In this document: one piece after another, positions 31,244-38,368 of the stretch | Layout: each line of letters starts with the position of its first letter | How positions within the stretch are numbered: position 1 is the stretch's first letter | NCBI GenBank assembly: GCA_964542535.1 | Contig: CAZIUE010000017.1 | Location: 1-64,000 of the forward strand | DNA length: 64,000 bases | Direction: 5' to 3' | From: Pseudopelobacter sp964542535 | Lineage (GTDB): Bacteria; Desulfobacterota; Desulfuromonadia; Geobacterales; Pseudopelobacteraceae | Position numbers and translations under genes: made by a program | Notes under the pieces: model-generated | Database searches by the model: none | What the model saw: only the letters and a program-made list of their open reading frames with translations | Told to the model about the DNA's origin: nothing

Positions 31244-32030
31244 CTGGTTCTCCTGTGGTACCACCCAGTTCCTGGATGGTGTTCTCCACTTCCGTGGCAA
31301 GTAGTTCGAATCTCAGGGCTTCGGGGGGGTAGCTGCCCCCCAGGAACGAGACCGGCAACCCCTTGTCGCTGGCAAGGGAGAAAACGTCGGCTCGCGGTAT
31401 GTAGGTTTCCAGGACACCGCCGAGCGATCCCCAGGCGGCTTTCATTACCTGGAATGAGGTGTCCTGCTGCAGTTGCACCATGGTGGCCAGGATTCCCAGC
31501 AACTGTAGATCCGGTTTCTCCTGTTCTCTGACATGGCTGATGACCCGCAGGGTCTGGGTGATGCATCGCAGGGAGAGCGGCTCCGCTTGCAGGGGGAGCA
31601 GCACGTAGGTGCTGGCCGCAAGTGCGGCGCGGGTAATCATGCCCAGCCCGGAGGGGGTGTCTATGATAATGTACCGATACTCATCCTCAATACTGGCGAG
31701 AATCTCCCCCAGTACCTTGGTGGAATAACATACCTCTTCGAAGAGGCTGATGTCCAGGGGATCCAGGCGACCCCGCGGCAGTATGGAAAGAGAGGGGAGC
31801 TTCGTTGTGATGATGGAATCGCGGATGGAGTATTTCTCGGCGATGTACTCGGCGATCCCGGGCCATTCGGTGTCGCTTCGGGCAAGGGACAGGCCGATTG
31901 CGCCCAGTGGATCCACATCGACGAGAAGCGTGGGGTGGCCTTTTTCCGCCAAGGCAACCGCCAGGTTCAAGGCAACGGTGGTCTTGCCGGTACCCCCCTT
32001 GGAACTAATGACTGAAATGATGTTGGCCAA
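31215..32030 (-). CDS. ParA/MinD-family ATPase
   Basis: A 271-aa deviant-Walker ATPase. It starts NIISVISSKGGTGKTT, with the signature lysine KGGTGKT, then switch I (LLVDVDPLGA) and switch II/Walker B (YIIIDTPSG). Such proteins position cargo on the nucleoid or membrane. I prefer a TTG start at 32030 because AGGAGA lies nine bases upstream and the protein then begins right at the fold; the ATG at 32084 has no ribosome site. No ParB or parS is adjacent. It lies in the six-gene run that begins with FIST. Confidence 0.85.
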   Translation of the reverse strand: MANIISVISSKGGTGKTTVALNLAVALAEKGHPTLLVDVDPLGAIGLSLARSDTEWPGIAEYIAEKYSIRDSIITTKLPSLSILPRGRLDPLDISLFEEVCYSTKVLGEILASIEDEYRYIIIDTPSGLGMITRAALAASTYVLLPLQAEPLSLRCITQTLRVISHVREQEKPDLQLLGILATMVQLQQDTSFQVMKAAWGSLGGVLETYIPRADVFSLASDKGLPVSFLGGSYPPEALRFELLATEVENTIQELGGTTGEPDGRQQRELL

Positions 32031-32101
32031 ACCGGTTCTCCTGTCTTCTTGCGCGTGTACGTTGTGTGGAACGGCAGATCTCATGAATATGCATCGTGCG
32101 G

Positions 32102-32683
32102 CTATTTCTTGGTTACGATGAATTCACCGTGTGGGTCGCCGACTTCGATGCCTTTGACCTGTTGGCATACGTAGGTGTCCATCCCCGCGGGATAGGGGTC
32201 GGCGTAGGTCAGGTCAAAGAACGCCTGGCACAGTCCCCGGAGCATGTAGGCCCGCAGTCCTTCACCCGCGCTGTCTGCTTCATAATAGTCATTGGCGCGG
32301 ATGACCATCTTCTCGCCGGGTTTGAGCTGCACGATCCCCGACTTTGCCCACCCCCAGGCGGTGAATGCCGCGAACGCTCCCCGCAGGATGTCCTTTTCGC
32401 CTTCCGTTACCATGGGCATCACGACATCGTTGAATGTATCGGAGGTGATGATGCCGCATCCGGTATGGTATCCGCATTCGTAGGCAGCCCGGACAAGCCC
32501 TTCGGCAACCATCGGCTTCTTTTCGGGCGGCGCGGCTGCCATGAGTTTCTCGGCCATTGCATTCAAGAGGGTGGTGGGGAGGAGGTTTACCAGGACGTCG
32601 TATTCCGGTATCAACCCGTTCTCATCCGCTTCAATAGAAATTTTTGCCAGCGATTTTACTACGGTATCGCGCATTACGGTCAT
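32102..32683 (-). CDS. V4R-like sensory protein (first copy)
   Basis: A 193-aa soluble protein. The fold pattern suggests a V4R/heme-NO-binding-like domain: an acidic helical start, then YECGYHTGCGIITSD, a central AFTAWGWAKSG and a C-terminal PYPAGMDTYVCQQVKGIEVG. Four cysteines and two histidines could bind metal or a small ligand. The family call is tentative. It is 19 bases downstream of a related gene in the same direction. Confidence 0.5.
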   Translation of the reverse strand: MTVMRDTVVKSLAKISIEADENGLIPEYDVLVNLLPTTLLNAMAEKLMAAAPPEKKPMVAEGLVRAAYECGYHTGCGIITSDTFNDVVMPMVTEGEKDILRGAFAAFTAWGWAKSGIVQLKPGEKMVIRANDYYEADSAGEGLRAYMLRGLCQAFFDLTYADPYPAGMDTYVCQQVKGIEVGDPHGEFIVTKK

Positions 32684-32702
32684 GGGTAGTTACTCCTTCT
32701 GG

Positions 32703-33218
32703 TTATGTTAGCGTAACGGAAAACGAACCCTCGCTGCCATTGACGGCCATGCCTTCGGTTTCGGTTACGATATAGCTTTTTGCCGGTTTACCGAAGGCAG
32801 CCGAAAACATGGCGGCAACATAGCCACAGGTGAAGTGATTGATCGGTTTGCCGTGCGGCCCCCATTTTTTGATCCAGCCTTCATCGATGTGAGACCGCAC
32901 CAGGCATGCCTCGCCGCCCGCTTCGGTGCCGCCGACTTTGATTTTGCCCAGGCCGTACACCGAATAGTACTCTTTGCCGACGTTTATCTTTTGCAGCGGG
33001 GTGGTCAGACCGTTTTTCTCAATGTAGTCGTTGAAGATCGGGAGCATGCTCTCCTCGACAATGTCCTTGAGCAGTTGGGGCCCCCCGATATCGCCGAGAT
33101 CTTCCGCAAGTTTCGTGATCAGCGCAAGATAGTGGTGCGAATGCATGACGACGGCATGGCCATTCAGATAATGGCGAAACGTTTCATTGTCTAAGCTGAA
33201 ATCCAGTTTGAGTGACAT
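32703..33218 (-). CDS. V4R-like sensory protein (second copy)
   Basis: A 171-aa protein with a helical N-terminus (HAVVMHSHHYLALITKLAEDL) rich in histidine. A beta-rich end carries CLVRSHIDEGW and FTCGYVAAMFSAAFGKPA, a layout like V4R domains where Cys and Gly line the ligand pocket. Ligand unknown. It lies 12 bases after the DUF4388-roadblock gene and 19 before the other V4R-like gene, so a heterodimer is possible. Confidence 0.5.
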   Translation of the reverse strand: MSLKLDFSLDNETFRHYLNGHAVVMHSHHYLALITKLAEDLGDIGGPQLLKDIVEESMLPIFNDYIEKNGLTTPLQKINVGKEYYSVYGLGKIKVGGTEAGGEACLVRSHIDEGWIKKWGPHGKPINHFTCGYVAAMFSAAFGKPAKSYIVTETEGMAVNGSEGSFSVTLT

Positions 33219-33229
33219 TGCTCAGCCTC

Positions 33230-34027
33230 CTAGAACAGTAGGGCAAGTTCTTCAAAGAATTTTTTTGATTTATGCCTGATGATTCCGAGCTTGGACGCAT
33301 CGGGAGCTATGACGGCGGCAATGGCGTCACCGACCGGTTTGCACATGATGACCGCTTTTCCGTATTCGATGAACAGATCCTGGAATACGTTTACCTTCAG
33401 CTCTGCCCCCATTTCCTCGATGGCGTTCGTGGCGTGAGCCAGTGCTGCTCCCAGTTCATCCGTGTTGACCCTGCTGCTGTGACCTGCCGATTCGATCACG
33501 AATCCGTCTCGCCCGACAATGACGACTGCGTCTATGCCCGGGATCATTAACAAATCACCCATCACCGAAGTTGAATCTCGTTCAGGTGCCGACATTATTG
33601 TACTCCTTTCTTCCAAGGCACTATCGATAGCCGAGTTTGATTTAGATACTGTTGTCGTGTTGCCGCTGTTGCTGCGTTGGTCATGCAGTACCGCGGCTTC
33701 CATAATGGAATGCTGTACTGAGAAACCGACGTTCTTTTCAATTGAGGTGACATCTGGACTGAATTGAAATTCCCCCTGGTTCCAGCTCAGGATATGCGAG
33801 AGAGCTTCGAGCCCAGACAAGGTGTTTGTGGAGACACTGGTAATTGTCCCGGACGCAAAAAAGATTTTTCCGTCCGTCCTTTCGGGATGCTTGGTCAGCT
33901 GAATCATCCCATTTTTGTAGCTGGAAGCCAGGAATTGGATGAGGTCCGTAACGTTCGTCAGGGAAAGGCTGCCATTCAAAGACGGACTGATATCAGCAAT
34001 GTGTATACCCTCCATACTCACAGACAT
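33230..34027 (-). CDS. DUF4388 (PATAN)-roadblock/LC7 fusion protein
   Basis: 265 aa in two domains. Residues about 15-110 (LTNVTDLIQFLASSYKNGMI, GKIFFASGTI, FSPDVTS) match the DUF4388/PATAN domain found in bacterial signalling proteins. Residues about 155-265 (IPGIDAVVIVGRDGFVIES, LGAALAHATNAIEEMG) form an MglB-like roadblock domain. GGAGGTTCACC precedes the ATG at 34027. The fusion fits a regulator that links a response signal to an NTPase. Confidence 0.75.
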   Translation of the reverse strand: MSVSMEGIHIADISPSLNGSLSLTNVTDLIQFLASSYKNGMIQLTKHPERTDGKIFFASGTITSVSTNTLSGLEALSHILSWNQGEFQFSPDVTSIEKNVGFSVQHSIMEAAVLHDQRSNSGNTTTVSKSNSAIDSALEERSTIMSAPERDSTSVMGDLLMIPGIDAVVIVGRDGFVIESAGHSSRVNTDELGAALAHATNAIEEMGAELKVNVFQDLFIEYGKAVIMCKPVGDAIAAVIAPDASKLGIIRHKSKKFFEELALLF

Positions 34028-34117
34028 GGTGAACCTCCACGGTCGTTGTCGTACAGCTGAATGAGCACTGCAAACGCACGGGATACAGCTGCGATGCACT
34101 GCGCAAACTCGGTCAGG

Positions 34118-35500
34118 CTACTTGAACACAAGCATTGTTGCCGTTTGGTTCAAGTGGCCGATGTACTGCTCTCCATAGGTGCTGAATCCGACCGTTGCCA
34201 TGGAAGAAAAGAGGTCACCGTACTGCTGGGTCAGGTTGTTCTGCTCGAGCTCCAGCTTCCTCATGATGCAATTGAAGTTCATGATCCCGATAATTCGCCC
34301 CGATTCCTTCTGGGCCTGGAGGAGTGCGTTGCGGGTGTCTTCAATGATATCGGCAGCTTCCAGGAGCGACAGCTCCATTCCTTCCTTGACGCTGCAATAA
34401 AAAGCCATGGCACCATTGTCCTTGATCTGCTGGGGGGTCCGGACAAAGGGGTCGCCGTCTATTACCAGCCCAACCGGGTTATCCGTGAAGTGCTTGGTCA
34501 CGTCTTCAATCGCGCAATTTACCGCCTCGGCATAAGCCGTTACCGCCGGCTTGCCGTTGAACTCAAGGACCAGGCGCTGCGCCTCATCGGCCTTTGTTAC
34601 AACGAGAGGCTTGCCGAGATCACGGCAGCTCTGGGTCTTGATGAAGGTGAAATCCGTTCCCGGCTTCAGCAGTGCCAGTAACGTCGCGTTCGTGTAGGCT
34701 TTTCCGTTCGCGTAGAGGTAGGTGGACTTGAACTTTACGTCGTCACCGGCCGAGCCGCCGATGAAAACGACATTCGTCGAATCGCCGATGGTTTCCATCA
34801 TGCCTTCCTCGGCACCGCTCAATCCGTCAACCAGTATGATCCCGACGTATTCTTTTGACGGCATGTCGGCGACGGCAACGCCGAAATGATCGGCAAAGGA
34901 GTCAAAAGCCTTTTTGACCCCCTCCGGGTTTTTGGTGTCTTCAATTACTTCGATTTTTGCGTCCAGTAAAGATTCTCCGTTGAATCCCATGGCCACAACG
35001 GATTCATTCAGCATCGAGCCGGTTACAATCTCACCCGCGGTGGAACATCCGAAAACCAGTGCCTGGGGGAACGTCTCCTGCATTTTTTTGCTGATCTCTT
35101 CAGGGGCGTATTTGGAAGAGGCGAAAAAGACCACGAGCTTTGTATCGAAAAGAACAAATTGCTTGGCCAGTTCTCTGCACACATCGTTGATATCGTCCTG
35201 GGACGAATATGCCGTAACGATGTCCAGCCTGTTGACCAGTCTGTTGTAGGCTGACGAATCGCGTTCTGCGGGATCAGAGCCTGCGTTGGAACTGGCTTCC
35301 GGGCAAAGGTAGCCCAGCTCCATGGACATCCCTTCCAGTTGCTGCATTATTTCCGGATTGTCCTCTGACTCTGGTGTGAATTTGCCTGGGTTGATACCTT
35401 TCAGAATCATTTTGGTCTTGATGATCTTCTCCAGCATCGGATTGCCGCCGGCCCTCTGCTTGAGAACGAAATCGATCATTTCCTTGATTTTTCCCGCCAT
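34118..35500 (-). CDS. FIST-domain sensory protein
   Basis: A 460-aa protein with FIST_N (LVVFFASSKYAPEEIS, VFGCSTAGEIVTGSML, VFIGGSAGDD) and FIST_C (IDGDPFVRTPQQIKDN, GIMNFNCIMRKLELEQ, GFSTYGEQYIGHLNQTATML) sensory domains. FIST domains are thought to bind small molecules, possibly amino acids. The first 90 residues are a helical extension. AAGGAGG precedes the ATG at 35500. It is first in a six-gene minus-strand run and is preceded by a riboswitch with a terminator. Confidence 0.88.
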   Translation of the reverse strand: MAGKIKEMIDFVLKQRAGGNPMLEKIIKTKMILKGINPGKFTPESEDNPEIMQQLEGMSMELGYLCPEASSNAGSDPAERDSSAYNRLVNRLDIVTAYSSQDDINDVCRELAKQFVLFDTKLVVFFASSKYAPEEISKKMQETFPQALVFGCSTAGEIVTGSMLNESVVAMGFNGESLLDAKIEVIEDTKNPEGVKKAFDSFADHFGVAVADMPSKEYVGIILVDGLSGAEEGMMETIGDSTNVVFIGGSAGDDVKFKSTYLYANGKAYTNATLLALLKPGTDFTFIKTQSCRDLGKPLVVTKADEAQRLVLEFNGKPAVTAYAEAVNCAIEDVTKHFTDNPVGLVIDGDPFVRTPQQIKDNGAMAFYCSVKEGMELSLLEAADIIEDTRNALLQAQKESGRIIGIMNFNCIMRKLELEQNNLTQQYGDLFSSMATVGFSTYGEQYIGHLNQTATMLVFK

Positions 35501-35625
35501 AGATCCTCCTTGTGCTCACCGGATGACATAACCTGATAACGTCATCGGAACGTCACCGATGCGGTCAGGGCATGCAGTACGTCGTGTTCAGGGTTGATAG
35601 TGATAGTCATGCATATGGTAACACC

Positions 35626-35666
35626 AAAATAAAAAGCCCTTTTTCTTGGTTGTGCGAAGAAGGGCT
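35626..35666 (-). terminator. Riboswitch expression-platform terminator
   Basis: On the minus strand AGCCCTT pairs with AAGGGCT (plus coordinates 35660-35666 and 35635-35641), followed by a U-rich tail (TTTTTATTTT). It lies 25 bases after the aptamer and about 125 before the FIST start. Confidence 0.85.
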
Positions 35667-35691
35667 GGAAAAACCATGTTTGCCCTCTCTT

Positions 35692-35756
35692 GGCGTCCCG
35701 GCTGTCCGCTGCTGCGGACCCGTGGCTTTGCGTCCCCAGGTTGCCCTAGGTTTGCC
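35692..35756 (-). ncRNA. GEMM-I (c-di-GMP-I / cGAMP class) riboswitch aptamer
   Basis: Reading the minus strand from 35756, the conserved GEMM-I blocks appear in order: GGCAAACC, then GGGACGCAAAGCC, ACGGG, then GACAGCCGGG and closing ACGCC. GGC/GCC forms P1, and the GGACGCAAAGCC tetraloop-receptor core is nearly invariant in the family. In Geobacter many GEMM-I members prefer 3',3'-cGAMP; which ligand applies here cannot be read without a check of the specificity nucleotide and binding tests. Confidence 0.92.
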
Positions 35757-35785
35757 TGTTCATAGAGGTGGTATGTACGGGTTCC

Positions 35786-35814
35786 TTCATAAACCGGATG
35801 CTCTGCGCTGTCAA
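35786..35814 (-). promoter_or_regulatory. Sigma-70-type promoter of the riboswitch transcript
   Basis: On the minus strand TTGACA (plus 35809-35814) and TATGAA (35786-35791) are separated by exactly 17 bases. Transcription would start near 35778, about 20 bases before the aptamer. Confidence 0.7.
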
Positions 35815-35866
35815 GGGCATAAACTCTGTACATGAAAAATGGTCCGTATTTTGTGAGCTGACGCAC

Positions 35867-36103
35867 TGCCGCTTCAAAGGCTACGGGTCTTTTGTCTTAT
35901 GTGACAGCCTGTTGCGCGGTTTATGAGTCATGGAGGTGTGCCGAGTTGGTTAATGGGTTGTTGTTAACACGCTTTGGGGAGGGCTTGTACACAGAAACGA
36001 TGCTGGGCTTCTGGCTGGAGAAGGCGAAACCCGGGAGTGTTACCGTGAACCAGAGGTTTATGTGATAACGCTGTTTGTGGTAGGGCGCGGGGGCTCCGGC
36101 CAT
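35867..36103. other. Gap between the riboswitch promoter and the GGDEF-EAL gene
   Basis: Contains GTTAA/TTAAC inverted repeat near 35953 and no supported gene. The small minus ORF at 35921-36103 has no ribosome site. It probably holds the 3' end of the 36104 transcript. Confidence 0.3.
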
Positions 36104-38368
36104 TCAGGCCTGGGGGCGCTGTTGCATGTCCTGGTTTTCCAGGGAGGAGAGCAGGTGCGGTCGGGTGAGGAACATGTCCGGTTGCGGCGCCGGTTGGGAT
36201 AGGCTGTGGCAGAGCATCTGTTCGATTGCGTCGGCGGGCGCCGGCCTGCTGAAGAGGTAACCCTGCATCTCGTTGCAGCCCAGTTCGTGCAATGTCTTCA
36301 TTTGGCAGCAGGTCTCGACCCCCTCGGCAAGAAGGTGCAAGCCGAAGCCGTTGGCGATGCCAATGATGGCCTGGATAATCGGAGAGACGCGCTGTTCTTC
36401 CGACAGGTCGCGCACGAAGGACTGATCTATCTTGATCGTGTTGATGGGAAATTGGCGCAGATAGTTCAGTGATGAGTAGCAGGTGCCAAAGTCGTCGATG
36501 GAGATGCGCACACCCTGCTCCCGCAGGGTCTTCATCTTGGTGATGACGCCAGGTGTGTCGCGCAGGAGGACCTTTTCCGTAATTTCCACCTCCAGAGAAT
36601 CGGGGGGGAGGAGGAATGTGGTCATGAAGCGGGAAACTTGCGCCACCATGTCGTCCCGTTCGAATTCTTTGGGAGACACGTTCACGGCAATGCGCAGGTC
36701 GCGGAATCCCATCGAGCGCCAGCGGGCCAACTGTCGGCAGGCCTCGGCAAGTACCCAGTCGGTGATGGTGCCGATCATGCCGGTTTCCTCGGCCAGTTCG
36801 ATGAAGTCTCCCGGATTCAGCAGGCCATGGAGCGGGTGGCGCCAGCGGATCAGAGCTTCCAGTCCGATGATCGCTGAACCGCTGATGCTGACCTGGGGCT
36901 GGTAGTGCAGTTCGAATTCCGCGTTGGGGATGGCCTGACGCAGGTCGTTTTCCAGGCTGATGCGTTTGGCATAGCAGATATTCATATCAGGGGTGAAGAA
37001 TCGGTAGCCGTTCTTGCCGCTGGCCTTGACCCGGTACATGGCGATGTCGGCGCTCTTCAGCAGAGTGTCGATGCTCTCCCCGTCCCGGGGCACGATGGCG
37101 ATGCCGATGCTGGCCGAAACGTGGAAGTCCTGGCCGGCAACGGAAAAAGGGATGTCCAATTCGCGCATGATCTTTTCAGCGATCAGGGCCGCGTCTTCGG
37201 CGCGCATCAGATCCGGCAGCAGCACCGTGAATTCGTCGCCCCCCTTGCGTGCCAGGGTGTCCACGGCGCGGATGCAGTGGCGCAGGCGGAGAGCAACGCT
37301 TTTCAACAGCTCGTCGCCGGCGGCGTGGCCATGGGTGTCGTTGACGATCTTGAAACGGTCCAGGTCGATGAACATGACCCCCACCATTCCGCCGTGTCGC
37401 TTGCAGTGGGCTATGGCTACTTCCATGCGGTCCTTGAAGAGCCGCTGGTTGGGCAGGTGGGTGAGGTGATCGTGGAAGGCCTGGAAGGCTATGGTTTCTT
37501 CGGCGATCTTGCGATCGGTAATGTCTCGGGCTACCCCATAGGTGCCGTTGAAACAACGGCTGAGCGGTGCGTCGCGGTCCTGTTCGCCGTAGATCCCGGT
37601 GGAACTCATCATGACCACGATGTGTGGGTTTTCGAAATTGCGGTATTTGCTGGTGTTCCGTTTTAACCGGATTTCAAGGTTGGTGGTGGAACGGTTCCCC
37701 CGGCGACGTTCGGTGAACGGGTGTTGGGCCTTGTCCCGGTCTTCGTCGAGGACGATGGTGTCGTAACTGCTGCCGATCAGCTCGTCGCGCGGGAACCCCA
37801 GCAGCGACTCGATGCGGCTGTTCACAAAGGTAAAGCAGCCGCTGTTGTCCAGGGTGAAAATCAGGTCGGGAGAACTCTCCACCAGGAAGCGGTGCAACTG
37901 CTCTGAATGGCGCAGGCGGGAGGTCATCACGGCATGGTCACGCTCAAGGTGGCGCCGGTACAGCGTGTTTCTGACCTTGTGCTGGATGACTTCCGGTTCA
38001 AACGGCTTGCGGATGTATTCTGATGCGCCGTTGCGCAGGGCGTGTATGGCCGAGTCGATGCTGTCGTCGACGCTGACGATGATGATGCTGGTCGGGAAGA
38101 GTTCCTCCCTGGCGGTGATCCACTCCATGATATCCAGTCCGGAAATGTCGGGCAGAATGATATCCAGCAGGACCAGGTCGATCCGTTTCGTTTTCAGTAT
38201 GGCGATGGCTTCGCATCCGGTCGTGCACTCCAGTACCTCGCGTCCGCTTTCCTGGAGCAGCAGCCTCAGGCTCGCGCGCATGCGCGGTTCGTCATCGACG
38301 ATCAGGATGCGGTGGGGGCTGTCATGCTGTTGGAGGTCGTCCCTGGTTGTCATCGTCAGGCTGTTCAC
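36104..38368 (-). CDS. Receiver-PAS-GGDEF-EAL response regulator
   Basis: 754 aa. The receiver (residues about 18-130, Asp in LVLLDIILPD) is followed by PAS (SPDLIFTLDNSGCFTFVN), GGDEF (FIDLDRFKIVNDTHGH, intact RKGGDEF) and EAL (LEALIRWRHP, then ADDFGTCYSSL-like S-I-D-D-F-G-T). The cyclase and phosphodiesterase motifs both look intact, so it may make or break c-di-GMP. The Asp in the GGDEF substrate loop argues against the cGAMP-specialised Hypr type. Its start overlaps the HDOD-kinase stop by four bases (ATGA), so the kinase is the likely phosphodonor. Confidence 0.93.
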   Translation of the reverse strand: MNSLTMTTRDDLQQHDSPHRILIVDDEPRMRASLRLLLQESGREVLECTTGCEAIAILKTKRIDLVLLDIILPDISGLDIMEWITAREELFPTSIIIVSVDDSIDSAIHALRNGASEYIRKPFEPEVIQHKVRNTLYRRHLERDHAVMTSRLRHSEQLHRFLVESSPDLIFTLDNSGCFTFVNSRIESLLGFPRDELIGSSYDTIVLDEDRDKAQHPFTERRRGNRSTTNLEIRLKRNTSKYRNFENPHIVVMMSSTGIYGEQDRDAPLSRCFNGTYGVARDITDRKIAEETIAFQAFHDHLTHLPNQRLFKDRMEVAIAHCKRHGGMVGVMFIDLDRFKIVNDTHGHAAGDELLKSVALRLRHCIRAVDTLARKGGDEFTVLLPDLMRAEDAALIAEKIMRELDIPFSVAGQDFHVSASIGIAIVPRDGESIDTLLKSADIAMYRVKASGKNGYRFFTPDMNICYAKRISLENDLRQAIPNAEFELHYQPQVSISGSAIIGLEALIRWRHPLHGLLNPGDFIELAEETGMIGTITDWVLAEACRQLARWRSMGFRDLRIAVNVSPKEFERDDMVAQVSRFMTTFLLPPDSLEVEITEKVLLRDTPGVITKMKTLREQGVRISIDDFGTCYSSLNYLRQFPINTIKIDQSFVRDLSEEQRVSPIIQAIIGIANGFGLHLLAEGVETCCQMKTLHELGCNEMQGYLFSRPAPADAIEQMLCHSLSQPAPQPDMFLTRPHLLSSLENQDMQQRPQA

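Noticed and set aside
35588..35866. Minus-strand ORF of 92 aa upstream of the FIST gene
   Set aside because: It covers the promoter, the GEMM-I aptamer and the terminator, whose conserved bases explain the sequence; no ribosome site is seen.
35921..36103. 60-aa minus ORF between the riboswitch and GGDEF-EAL gene
   Set aside because: No ribosome site and no motif; probably untranslated.
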